Notes under the pieces: model-generated
The model's database searches: none
What the model was told of the DNA's origin: nothing
The model's input: the letters and a program-made list of their open reading frames with translations, nothing else
Origin: Blastobasis lacticolella
Taxonomy: Eukaryota; Arthropoda; Insecta; Lepidoptera; Blastobasidae
DNA: 64,000 bases
NCBI GenBank assembly: GCA_905147135.1
Contig: LR990048.1
Coordinates: 8,354,563-8,418,562, forward strand
Direction of reading: 5' to 3'
Shown: one piece after another, positions 43,890 through 55,001 of the stretch
How positions within the stretch are numbered: position 1 is the stretch's first letter
Layout: each line of letters opens with the position of its first letter
Program-made: the position numbers and the translations under genes

Positions 43890-45930
43890 AGTTGGTAACA
43901 GACATTTGCTTTCCATACAAAACGCGCCACACTCTCCAGAACCGAAAGGCATGGATTGATGACGAGATAATTAGTTTAAAATTTATATTATTTGACATAT
44001 TAAAATTATCAAATCAATTCCCTAACAATGACATTATAATCAATTTAGTAAACAGTTTAAGTACAAAGTATGACATCATATTAAAAACAAAACGCACTAA
44101 CTTTTATAATAAATTAATAAGCGACGCTCCTAACAAGGCGAAATTCATGTAGATATTTATAAATAGCGAACTAGGCCGCGGGACTCGTGAACGGACGGAT
44201 TTCACGGACCTGGTGCGGTAGGAAGACGGAACACCTTTCCCCTCTAAGCGAGCGCTGGTGGACGCGCTCAACCTGGAGTTCGTGACGGCGGCCGCGCGCT
44301 GCGGGGCGCCGGCCGTGGACGCGCCCGCGGCGGCTGGCCTGCTCAGCGCGGGCGCACCGTCGGCCGACGTCTCGATGCGACTCCGACTCCTGACGAACTG
44401 GTGCGTCTAGTGCAAACCAGATTTACACCCAAAAAGAGCATAGACCTATACGGCCTTGCGTCGAGTCTGCAGACTAACATTATGGCCACAATAGGTCACG
44501 TCGTATGCCATCTATCCAATTAATGCTGTCGAAGTGAAACATACCCGACAACATTGAAGAAAGTTAAGATTTCCTTAATATTTCTCAAAAAATCATATCG
44601 CCCGATATCTTTAGTGCCCATAATAAGTAAGTCTTTCGAGGTGGGGATTAATGATAGGCTGTTGTAATTCCTGGCTAGTGGTCAAATGTTGTCCGACCGG
44701 CAATACGCGTACAGGCCAGGCCGCGCGACGACTGACTTAGTGCGTGAGGTACTACGGGACGTGCTGAATGCCCGCGAGGGTGGTCGCCAGGTCGTACTCG
44801 TCTGCTGCAATCTCTCAAGCGCCTTCGACACCGCGAACCATCGCCTTGTAGCTTTAGTGATCATTAATTACCTAGGTTATCATTAGCGACTCGGCTATTA
44901 ATGCCATACGAATAAATAAATAAATCGCCTTGTAGCAGATAAGCTGCAGCTTTACGGGATCCGTGGGCCCGCACCGTCACTGTTGTTGTCTTTTATGAGC
45001 AACAGATCACAGGTGCTGGTCGGAGGAGGGGCTTGAGTGGCGTCGGCTGAGATGACCAGCACGATGGGTGTTCCACAAGGTTCCTGGCTCTCGAACACAT
45101 TATTCAGCCTCCTGCTGAATGATCTGCCGGGAGCGATAGACAGCGTGGGCATCAAAATATACATCTGCGCTGATGAAGTCGTGGTCGTAGTCACCGCGCT
45201 CACGGAACGGGAGCTCGAGAAGAACCTTAACTGCACGGTTCAGCGCCTCGAACAGTGGTTTAGAGCCAACGGTCTAGCACTGAACAGGGAAAACACCTGT
45301 TTCATGAGGTTCTCCTTGAATGGCAAAAACACCCACTCACTGTAGGTGAATATAGGCAGTACGACGCTACAACAAGTGGAAGCCATATCGACGAGGTGTG
45401 TGGTAAACTTGGCCGCGAAAGCTTTGCACTAAGACGCCTTACAAGCACCGCCGACTGCGGAGTAGTTCGGTTGTGTTACTTCGCAACAGTGCACTCAGTC
45501 CTATCCTACGGCGCCGACCTGTGGGCTCGCGCCTACGAAAGGCATCGTGCGTTTGTGTCGCAAAAGCGAGCTGTCCGTGCCATTCTCGGTATAGGTGATC
45601 AGCAGGAACCATGTAGACCCCTCTTCAAACAGTTGGGTATACTGCCACTTCCTTGCGAGTACTTATACCAGATAGCCGTATTTTCTTACTGTAATATTTA
45701 CTGCCTAAAACTTACTGCCTTGTTCGAACGAAAGAAGGCAATGTCGCGCGCCTTGAGGAGCAACAGAGACGAGGGCCAACTCCTTCCAGTGCGCCATAGG
45801 CTAACAAAGTCGGAACGGTCTGTTTACGTACTAGGGCCTTCCGTTTACAAAAAACCGCCGGAAAGCGTTAAAAGTGCTACTACCGCCAACATCTTTAAAT
45901 CCAACATACATACAAAAAGCCAGTAAAATC
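43890..45930 (+). mobile_element. LINE family D, decayed RT
   Basis: Frame pieces in order: NRKAWIDDEIISLK (43892-44152), a GC-rich stretch at 44250-44400, RPISLVPIISKSFEVG near 44598, DRQYAYRPGRATTDLVREVL (44686 on), VPQGSWLSNTLFSLLLNDL (45070), then CADEVVVVVTA where YADD is expected, and a C-terminal part at 45396-45926. Many stops. A 72-base insert interrupts it at 44852-44923. Confidence 0.78.
44852..44923 (+). mobile_element. 72-bp insert with AAAT tail
   Basis: Flanked by an exact 12-bp duplication ATCGCCTTGTAG (44840-44851 and 44924-44935) and ending AATAAATAAATAA. It looks like an extremely 5'-truncated retroelement 3' end. Confidence 0.65.
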
Positions 45931-47095
45931 ACTAACTTCTTTGTATTTATTTGTAAACTCACTTCTGAAATCAACGCGATCGTTACGTATCGCGTCGTTT
46001 CTTACAAATCGATACGTAATCTAAAACGATTTGATGATGTACATGTACTCCAGTACATGGGGTACTGGAGTACTTGGGTCGACAAGGTCTTAATTTGTAT
46101 ATTCCTTTCAATAGACATTTTATGCGGTCGTCAGATCCAACATCGTTCCCGAGAAAAAGTGCTAATGCTGATCGATGACTGTTGACCCATATGAAGCCCC
46201 GTTATCAAATTAAGATGTCAAAAAAGTCAAAATCGACACCATTTCAGGATTAAAAACTTCTACCTCATTTTCTTAATAGAACTGCTATTGCTACTTATAA
46301 GAAACTGAATATTGTTTCCACCTTAACTGTGCACTACATTGCACCGTCTTTTAAAGGGTTTGATTTAAATTTGATTAGGAAATTATAAAATTTACACCGA
46401 TGTTTCAAAAGAAATGTTTGGTCATTGTTTGCTAGAGCAACGTGGTGAACGTTTAAAACATTGTGCTCTTCACTTTCTGACAGGCTCGTTCCTATGGGTG
46501 AAAAAACGGGATGGCAAGATTCATATTAATTGTAGAGTGAGCGAACAGGGAATATTTGTGATTTGTGTTTAGTCTGTTGTCTGTGGAGGCAACAAGTACG
46601 CCAAGATGAAAAAAAAAATTGTCTGTTGTCCACATCAATTATTGACATTGACGTGACCGTGACACATAAATACAAAACACCTTGCAAAATCCACCTCAAA
46701 AACCTACAATTACTATGCATGTACCATATAAAACAAAATGAATAAGTAACATATCCTTTAATCCATATCAGAAGTGTTCCACTTCTCTCTATTCTCTGAA
46801 TAACTAGGTTTCGCATCACATGAACTAACAAAAGCAAAATGGTTGAAGTAAGTTGCTTCACCATCCATCCCTTCTGTGCGCGGGTTAGCTACTTATGGCA
46901 TTGCTCGAAGGTTATTTCCACGTGGCTCTCATTGATTGTATACTTGGGCTGCTGTTGCTGCTGTTGCGATTCGCCCATCGATCCCATGTCGGAAACAAGC
47001 GATGTTTCGGAATATTATGCGGTTAGTATCTTTTGGGATATTCTTTTTTGTCATACGGTAGGTAAACGGGCCACCTGAAGCAAAGTGGTTACCGC
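45931..47095. other. Intergenic DNA with one strong hairpin, no gene
   Basis: GTACTCCAGTAC (46045-46056) and GTACTGGAGTAC (46062-46073) form a perfect 12-bp stem with a five-base loop. A CTG-type trinucleotide run lies at about 46950-46966. No supported coding frame. Confidence 0.55.
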
Positions 47096-47400
47096 TGCCA
47101 AACTCAAACTCAAACTCAAATACGTTTATTCAGTTTAGGTTTTTACAAACACTTATGAACGTCACAATTATAATATAAAATGAATACTAGGCACCACAGC
47201 ACCATCGAGCGGACAACGGTTACTTGGATAGTATAGGCCATATAAAAAAGAAAACAAAAAATGTATGGTGCCTATAGACCAGGCTTTGTTTCACTGAAGT
47301 TAAAGTAAAACCCAGTAAATATAGAGTTGCAGTTACATCATCGACATTGACGTCATCACCTTCAAGTTCAAGATTTAATTCTACTCTGTACGAGCATTTG
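47096..47400 (-). mobile_element. 3' end of a TTTGAG-tailed retroelement
   Basis: The minus-strand tail is a TTTGAGTTTGAGTTTGAG repeat (47100-47120). The adjoining body shares AAACACTTATGAACGTCAC with the split element at 12487-18300. Confidence 0.6.
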
Positions 47401-47475
47401 ATTACTAGTATAATAATTTGTAGAACAGGAAAGATATGGTGAATTGATAAATCACTTTAATTTCATAATGTAGGT

Positions 47476-47738
47476 GTGGCCGTGTGGTGTCCGGCAGAGT
47501 AGAATAGCACCAACCCCTTACACTCATGGGTGTCGTACAAGGCGACTAATGTTTTCGAGGCAAAAGATCAAGAGTCTTCGTAGTCTGGAAAATGGGCAGC
47601 AGCATTTTCCATTGTTATATTCAAACACTGCGATCTCCAACCCGCCTGCCAAGGGTGGAGATTATGGCAATAACCTCCCATTTCGTGGGAGAGGCCCAGA
47701 GTCCTGCAGTAGACTGTTACGGGCTGTGACGATGATAT
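47476..47738 (+). mobile_element. RTE-derived short element
   Basis: Starts GCCGTGTGGTGTCCGGCAGA and ends GGGCTGTGACGATGATA. The internal phrase GATTATGGCAATAACCTCCC is shared with the other copies. It lies about 135 bases left of the second duplication copy. Confidence 0.8.
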
Positions 47739-47872
47739 AAAAGGCGAAACTGTGCGCTGTACGTACTCATACAATCTCTTATTCAAATTGTAACATTTAT
47801 AAGTATTTACATATAATACAGTAATAAGGTGTGTCTGTACGTTGAATATATTTACAAAAAAAATAATTTAGG

Positions 47873-48311
47873 GCGATGAAGAAATAGTAGGTAGTAAGAT
47901 TATTTTTAATTTGTCTTTCTGTTTGCTGTTTGTTTGTCTGTTTGTACACGCTAATCTCTGAAACTACTGGACGGATTTTAGTGAAACTTATTTTTTGCGT
48001 AACTATTAAAACTGGGTATAATTAATTTTAGAAACTGGAACACCTAATGCAGAACCTTGATAAACCAGCTAAACTATAAGTATAATTGACATGGCGAATG
48101 GATTTCGATGGGTATTCACAGTTTGGTAGTTTGGGGTCCAACTTAAAATCTAGATCGTGTTTCATCTAATTCGGCTAGTTAGAAAAAGGATACAGCTTGA
48201 CCTCTCCGTAGTACTAGCTTTCATACATTAGAGGGTCTTTTAAAATGGTCGTTCGGGAAAAAGATAAACTGCCCTAAAATTTTTCCACGCGGACGCAGTC
48301 GCAGAAGCTAT
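47873..48311 (+). mobile_element. Helitron-like fragment (copy 2)
   Basis: Counterpart of 1-456 with small deletions; the end reads CGCGGACGCAGTCGC then AGAAGCTAT. Confidence 0.45.
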
Positions 48312-48415
48312 TATAAATAAAATTAGTCGACGCTAAATATAGTTTCGGGTAAATATTTACTCATAAACGTGCAACGGAGGCAAACTAGATAACAAACAAT
48401 TTCTCTGTATTGCAG

Positions 48416-48643
48416 ATACGTAACAAGAAACCGATTACAAGTAAAAATCATCTGTCGATAACCTGTGACCCCGAAGCCGGCGATCACGATATGTACGAGA
48501 GAATGATTCAGTCATACGAGCAATCCCCAAAACATGACAAATTTCATATAGAAAATTACACACCGCTACGAGCGAAGAACCATGACCTACCGAAAGTTCA
48601 TAGCTTAAGAAAACAATATTCAACAGATTCTGCTTCAGCTTAG
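48416..48643 (+). CDS. Copy-2 version of the unknown plus-strand terminal exon
   Basis: Preceded by TGTATTGCAG (AG at 48414-48415). The frame is intact to TAG, with four replacements against 561-788. No upstream exon was found between the mariner region and 48416, so within this window the exon has no visible gene body. Confidence 0.35.
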   Translation: MRNKKPITSKNHLSITCDPEAGDHDMYERMIQSYEQSPKHDKFHIENYTPLRAKNHDLPKVHSLRKQYSTDSASA

Positions 48644-48842
48644 CTGTTTTGATAGATTTGATGGAGTGCCAATGTATAATCTGTCCAAACTGACTTGTCG
48701 TATTAGGTTAACGAAATTATGTATTATATTTAAATGGATAATGTGCAGCAGTATTCGTTGAAATTCACGTTCATGTGTTCTTTATATAATTCTCGACATC
48801 TATACACCATATACGTAGCGTGATTGATACGGCAAGTCGTGA

Positions 48843-49211
48843 GCGTCGGTGGCCGAGCGGTTAGACTAGGTATACAACTCGTAAGCCAGAGGTCCAGGGT
48901 TCGAATCCCGCTCTGGCCATATACCAATGACTGTTATTTAGTTATGTCTGAGTTATGTACATAAGTGGAATACTAACCGATGCTCTTACGGTGTAGGAAA
49001 CATCGTGATAAAACCTGCACATTCAGGCGACTTGATGTGTAACCATGATCCAATCTGGTCAGGTTCCCCTGGTAGCAGGGTCATGGAGGTCAGATGGCAG
49101 TCGCTCCACTATAATCACCTGACCTGCCAAATCCTGGATCATGGTAAAGGCGGACCCCGGGCTCTCGTGCGCGAGAGCACAACCGGGACATTAACGCCAT
49201 GATGATTATTT
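48843..49211 (+). mobile_element. SINE1 (copy 2)
   Basis: Counterpart of 987-1355. Here both flanking duplications are exact: ATTGATACGGCAAGTCGTGA at 48823-48842 and 49212-49231. Confidence 0.88.
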
Positions 49212-49231
49212 ATTGATACGGCAAGTCGTGA

Positions 49232-52011
49232 TTTTGGGCATTGTTTGTTCACCAAATAAGACAAGTTAGTTTAAACAGATCATAGTGTAAAGAAGTAATG
49301 TTTGCCACCCATTTTAATGTACCTACTTTTATTACCTGTACGAATTTCATAATTATGAGCTTTAATTCTTTCTCGTCAACTACTGTTATTCATTATTAGA
49401 TTTGATACATCGATTTCTTATTTTACCACACTTTGCCCTAAGTGTGGTTTGGTCTACCAGACAAAGAAAAAAAAATATTTTTCCTTAATACAATTGACTG
49501 GACCACAGAAGGACCTTTTACCTGTCTGTGCTTACTTAAGTTTATTTCCAACAGCATACCTACATTTCGATTACTTTATCAACTAACAAATGTAAATTCA
49601 CTACTAAAACTTGAAATCTCAAAACAGGAAAATATGAATAAAACCGATATTTTAAAATTTCCTTTTGTTTTCCTCGGTGTGTTGTGCTAGGTCAGAGCAA
49701 AGTGGCCTTCTCTGCCTACCCCACCTGTGGGACAGAGGTGTGAGCTTTATGTATGTATTATGTTTGTTCGCTCATAACTTCAGAACAAGAGCTATTGACC
49801 AATTCTTTTTCTATTGGGTTTGTAATTGTTAAGACAAGGTATGTATGAAAAAAGGCTAGGTAGGGGTAGAGTAGCGTAGGTAGTTCATTTAATCCCTGTC
49901 GTTCAATTAGGGGTAGGAGACAACGTGAACGAAGCCACTAAATCTACATGACATAATCATGTAGGTATAGAATCGTGAGCTCAGAAGGCCCCATCGGTTT
50001 TAAGGACACAATTTACATAATTATTCCAACCACAAAACGTCCATGTTTCAGCTTGAGTGCCCATCAGCGCTGAAGACCAGTTAGGGTTATCACATCAGGT
50101 GTTATTTCTGCTACTTCATGTAACTGTGCATTTCGTGCGAGAAATTACAGGTACAGGTATCGGCTATAAGTAATGAATAACGGCTAGTTTCGGCTTCTGT
50201 CGACTTCGTATTTACTCACACGCGTGCGACAGAGACGATGCTCTATGAAGCCGAACCAGCTGATGTGCATTATTTATAGCCGATACCTGTACAAACAATA
50301 GTCTGCCGGCTTCTGTTAGGATATCTTTACCTGTTCTCCCTTCTCCACTCCACTACGCTTCATCCCCCATCGTCATCCTCATTCAATCCGTTAGCTTTCG
50401 CATCCCACTCAGCTCACTCATGTCAATCCATCGCTTCTTGGGCTTCTCTTCACTAGGCGATTTTTACATCCAGACTAAAAAATCGAAGAGAGTTAAAATA
50501 TAACCCATGTTCACACACACTAAACTTTAAGCTGATACTTTAAAAAGTATTGCATACAAGAAAACGTTAAGGTCATTCTTAAATGTATTTAAGAATTTTG
50601 TGCAAGCGGGGCTTAAAGTTAGAGAATGTCATAGACAGACGGTAGTAGAGTAGCATTACCAGGCTATTTAATTGGGTCGGCCTGTAATTTTAATAATGTT
50701 TTCGACAGAATATGCCAAAGTATATCAATCAAAGCCAAAGTACATAAATCATCAAGGAGATAAAAAGAGGTCTGATTAAACCTTAATTTCAACCCTAACC
50801 AAGAATGGATCTTTGCAATTTCGGCGCCGAGTACGATGAACACTTACGTGGGTAGTATAACTTTCTAGTCACCCTAATACCTATTTATCTGTAAAAATCA
50901 CAAACATACAAATATCTACCTATAAAAGGTAAAACAATACATAATAAACATCGTTTCAAATGATAAGTTACACTTTAACCACACACTGTTCTATGTATGA
51001 TATACCTATTTATTTCCGAGTCCATCAACAATAAACATACGATATATAAATAAATTGTACGATAACGAGTTCATGGTACATAGTAATCGTTACAGTAGCA
51101 CCATTTTCTTTGCTTTTAATTTCATCTTAACCTCGTAATAAAATACATAATTTGCGCGAAATCAACGCATAAACAATTACCATTTATGTAAGTAGGTACA
51201 GTTCAAAAGCAAAAGTGCATTAGCACCTTAAAAATCAAAAGCCTGTGCAGTTATTAAGAGGTTTTAAAGCAAGTAAGTAACATATCGTTAGAAAGGGCAT
51301 AAAGTAGGCAACATTTTAAAATGAAAAAAGTATCACAATCTTTTAGTTATTTTATTGCAGTTAAGATGCAATTTGCCAGTTTTCCTTATTAAAGTAGCAA
51401 TGGTTTTTTTTAGTTATAATAAATTCGTTAACGTTAATGCACGACATCATGCACTTTTTGCTGGATTGTGCACTGAGCAATAGTTTGAGAGTTTCCACTG
51501 CAACTGTTACCTTATTTCAATTTTGCAGTTCATCGTTTAGATAGCGACAAACAGACTGAGTTAGATTAAGTATTATAGTTATGAAGAACTGTGTATTCAT
51601 TTTATTTATAAATAAATAAAACAATGAGGCTGTCATAGTCAATCCATTTGAGAAAGGCTTGGTAAAAATCTAGAATAAATAAATAAAATTTATTTTTTCG
51701 TCCTACAATACATAAATAAAATTGTAGGCTATATTTAAAAATAATTTTTTAGTTTAATTTTAGGACTAACTGACGAACATGAATGAAAAGGTTGACGAAT
51801 GTGGAAGAAGCGAGAGAGATTTGTTAGGACCATAGCAATTGGAACAATATGTCCTAACCCTACGGGAAAAACACGTGACGGTACGAGTGGTACGAGATAA
51901 GAAAAAGTAGGGAATTTTCGGAAATACATTTTCTATTAATAAAACTGTAATAGCTAATTCTGCAAATTGAAGATATTCGAAATATCGAAAGGTATAGCTA
52001 GCTATTCATAG
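49232..52011. other. Non-coding DNA matching 1375-4131
   Basis: No gene. Includes the MITE counterpart at about 50153-50290. Short indels and an insert of about 50 bases near 49726-49775 separate it from copy 1. Frames open in copy 1 are broken here. Confidence 0.6.
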
Positions 52012-52264
52012 CGGTGTGGTGTCCGGCAGAGTAGAATATCACCAACCCCTTACACTCGTGGGTGTCGTACAAGGCGACTAATGTTTTCGAGGCAAATGAT
52101 CTAGAGTCTCCGTAGGCTGGAAAATGGGTAGCAGCGTTTTCCACTGTTACATTTACTACGATCTCCAACTCGCCTGTCAAGCGTGGAGATTATGGCAATA
52201 ACCTCCCCTTTCATAGGAGAGGCCCTTAGTCCTGCAGGGGACTGTTACGGACTGTGATGATGAT
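52012..52264 (+). mobile_element. RTE-derived short element (copy 2)
   Basis: Counterpart of 4132-4364. It retains the internal GATCTCCAACTCGCCTGTCA stretch that copy 1 has lost. Confidence 0.75.
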
Positions 52265-52599
52265 AGCTACTCGTGCCAATTTAAGTATATTATGTCAAAT
52301 TCCATTCCATTTTCTGTTATACGGGTGTAATCGTCCGATTTCCGGACTAGGTTTGGCCCGCCATTTCGATCAAAGGTTATGTACTTCCCCAGGTTCATCT
52401 CCAGCTATCTGCATAAAAATTTAATTAAAGTCGGTTCTACATTACACCGACTTAGTCTTGAAAACGTAAAGTATACCGTCACGGTTTATTAATAATAAAG
52501 TAAAATACATTTGAAATTAATTTCGCTGAAACAGTTATTTGATGCAGAAGATCAACTTAATTTTTATTATATTTAATAGTGCCTACGTAGGAAAGTAAA

Positions 52600-53133
52600 A
52601 TGAACGAAATTGAGGAAATACCATCGCTGTACAGACGAAGTCAGGTAAAAGCTAGTATTATATAGGTATGTGTCCTCGACCTAAAGTAAGTGACACATAC
52701 AAATCCTTCTCAGTAATTATAATGTAATGAGTACTTCGTATTAATTTCAAACACTTTACGACAATGGGGCGAGTTAACTAGAGTTAACCAAACTTGGGAA
52801 AGCTGTTAAGTGCTAAGCTGTCCTTACGTTTAAAAGATGTGGCCATAATGACGGCGTCTTATTTAATTAAAGGTCAGTTCTTGAAATTTTGAGTATTTTA
52901 TGCTACGCAGTGACAAATGAACAGACAGCCTGATGGTAAAATCATAATCATTTATTTGCTATAAACATGGTCTTACAGAGGTGGAGTTATTAGTAAATAT
53001 GTACAATCACGTTTAGCCTGTCAGAATAACATAATGCAAATTACATAATAATTTTATTAAGTAAGCGGTAACTGTCGCCCAACATCAACAATTCATGCGT
53101 TTAGGTTGCAGGCAACAAAATTGCAGAATCGCA
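52600..53133. other. Segment present only in copy 2
   Basis: Between shared GTAAAATGAACG and GGTGATGTCACTGTG, copy 2 has about 530 extra bases. It includes a Helitron-like end (AGACGAAGTCAGGTAAAAGCTAG at 52632-52654) and a GGCGACAGTTACCGC-type repeat word (minus strand, about 53070). Insertion in copy 2 or deletion in copy 1 cannot be told apart. Confidence 0.6.
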
Positions 53134-54023
53134 GGTGATGTCACTGTGAAGACGTAATTCCTCATGCCTGTAATTTTCCTGGCTTTTTTAGCCTTTAAAC
53201 CGTAAAACAATAATGCAATCATTGCTGCTTGGCAGAAATAGATGCCTGGTCTGGTGGCAGTAAAAAGGAGCACCAACCCTTTCTATTTAAGGGTGTCGGA
53301 CAAATTAACTAAAATCTGTCCAGACTGACTTGTCTTATTTGGTTATGGAAATAATGTATTTAAATGGATAGTTTGCAACAGTATTACTTGAACTTCACAT
53401 TGTATGTAATCTTAGATATCTATACACAATGTACGTAGCGTAATTGATACGACAAGTCGTGATTTGGACATTATTTGTTTACCAAATAAGACAAGTCAGT
53501 ATGGACAGATCATAATGCCCAATTGCACTAAACTTAGGCGATGCCTATTGTGATGCCATAAAACATTCCTAAGCTTTCAGGAGACACACAATCAGTGTCA
53601 TAAATTTAAGAGTTACCTAAGTTTTCATATAAGGTTGGTGCAACCGGCATTAGAGGCAGTCAAAATAGGAGAGAGAGAAAGAGAGAGAGAACAAGGAACT
53701 GAGCATAACAAGCTACTGGCACACTCAACAACACTACTGCCCAAACATTAAAAAAAAAAAAGAGGGTAAAGAGAAAGACTATGTAGGAAAAAATATAAGG
53801 TGTTACAGAGACTTAAGGAAATAACTGTAAACTGCTTTTTTGAAAGTAAATTTACTGGAACTTCGTCTGATCTCCAAAGGTAGATCATTCCAAAGTCTAG
53901 CAGCGATTAAGGAAAAAGAATTGGACAGAAATCCAGTCCGGTGAAGGGGAAGGTTTAAGGAGAGAGTGTTTGAAGAACGGAGGCTACGGTCGTGGGTGTC
54001 GCAAAGATATTGGAATCATATCA

Positions 54024-54172
54024 GCCAGAAGACGCCCACTGCTGGATATAGGCCTCCCCCAGAGATCTCCACAAAGGCCGGTCCTGTGCTTTCCGCAACC
54101 AGCTAGTACCTGCGATCCGTACCAGGTCGTCGGTCCACCTTGTGGGAGGCCTACCCACGCTGCGTAAAGTGT
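54024..54172 (-). mobile_element. RTE LINE 3' fragment (copy 2)
   Basis: Counterpart of 5625-5775, nearly identical. Confidence 0.75.
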
Positions 54173-54500
54173 CTCTATTAATAACGGAATTCTCGTTAAA
54201 ATCGTCACCTGCAGCTCACCCCAACTGCACGATGCCCACTGCTAGTCAAAGGCGTCCCTCCACGCCTTCCGTATCGATGATTTTGTGCCTCATGTGTCGT
54301 ACCCTGCGATAGACTGTAGGTACGTGTTCGCCACTCGACAACAATTGCGCTACATCAACCGTTAATTTATCGAGCTATATGGCAAAATAATTACCATTTT
54401 AATTTTGCCACGCAGAGAAACATCGAGCATTTCGAAATTCTACTACGTTATTTTTTTATGATGAGTGCTTGTAACTAACCTTGAATTGAATGCTTCTCAG

Positions 54501-54759
54501 GAGCTTGGGACTCCGTTCCTACCCGGCATACGATTTGTCCATGTGGAGCTTGCTGCCTATGCGGTCGCCGGCAGTACATTCCAAGAGACGCAGAAAGGGC
54601 TCTGCAACGCCGTCCCGACATGAGAGAATTCGACAACCGGGTCAAGTATACCTATCAAACTATGAGAATAATGTACAATTAAATGGTGAGAGCTCCAAAT
54701 TGACCAGTGATGCAGCAGTCTGTTCTGGCGATGAAATGATATACGCTTGCGAAAACTAA
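54501..54759 (+). CDS. Copy-2 version of the second plus-strand terminal exon
   Basis: AG at 54499-54500, frame open to TAA, with AATAAA about 17 bases after the stop. One residue change (D to N) against 6103-6361. Confidence 0.38.
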
Positions 54760-55001
54760 GCTTTAAATGGGTGTCAAATAAAACGATTGCGGTTTAATAT
54801 TTTTATTTAATTTAATATAAACCCTGGTTCAATAAAATTATCAGAATGACAACATTGGTTTTTATTTGGAGTATTAAGGAATGTTACCTACCTGGATGCG
54901 TTAAGCCGAGAACAGAGTGCATTGGCGCTCATTGGAGGTCTATGCCGAGTAGTGGACTAATACCTATGCTGTTGGGGATGTTAAAGACTAGCTAATTCTT
55001 A

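Noticed and set aside
46839..47078. 79-residue ORF with a run of Cys residues
   Set aside because: The Cys run is a trinucleotide repeat; no start context, splice sites or family features.
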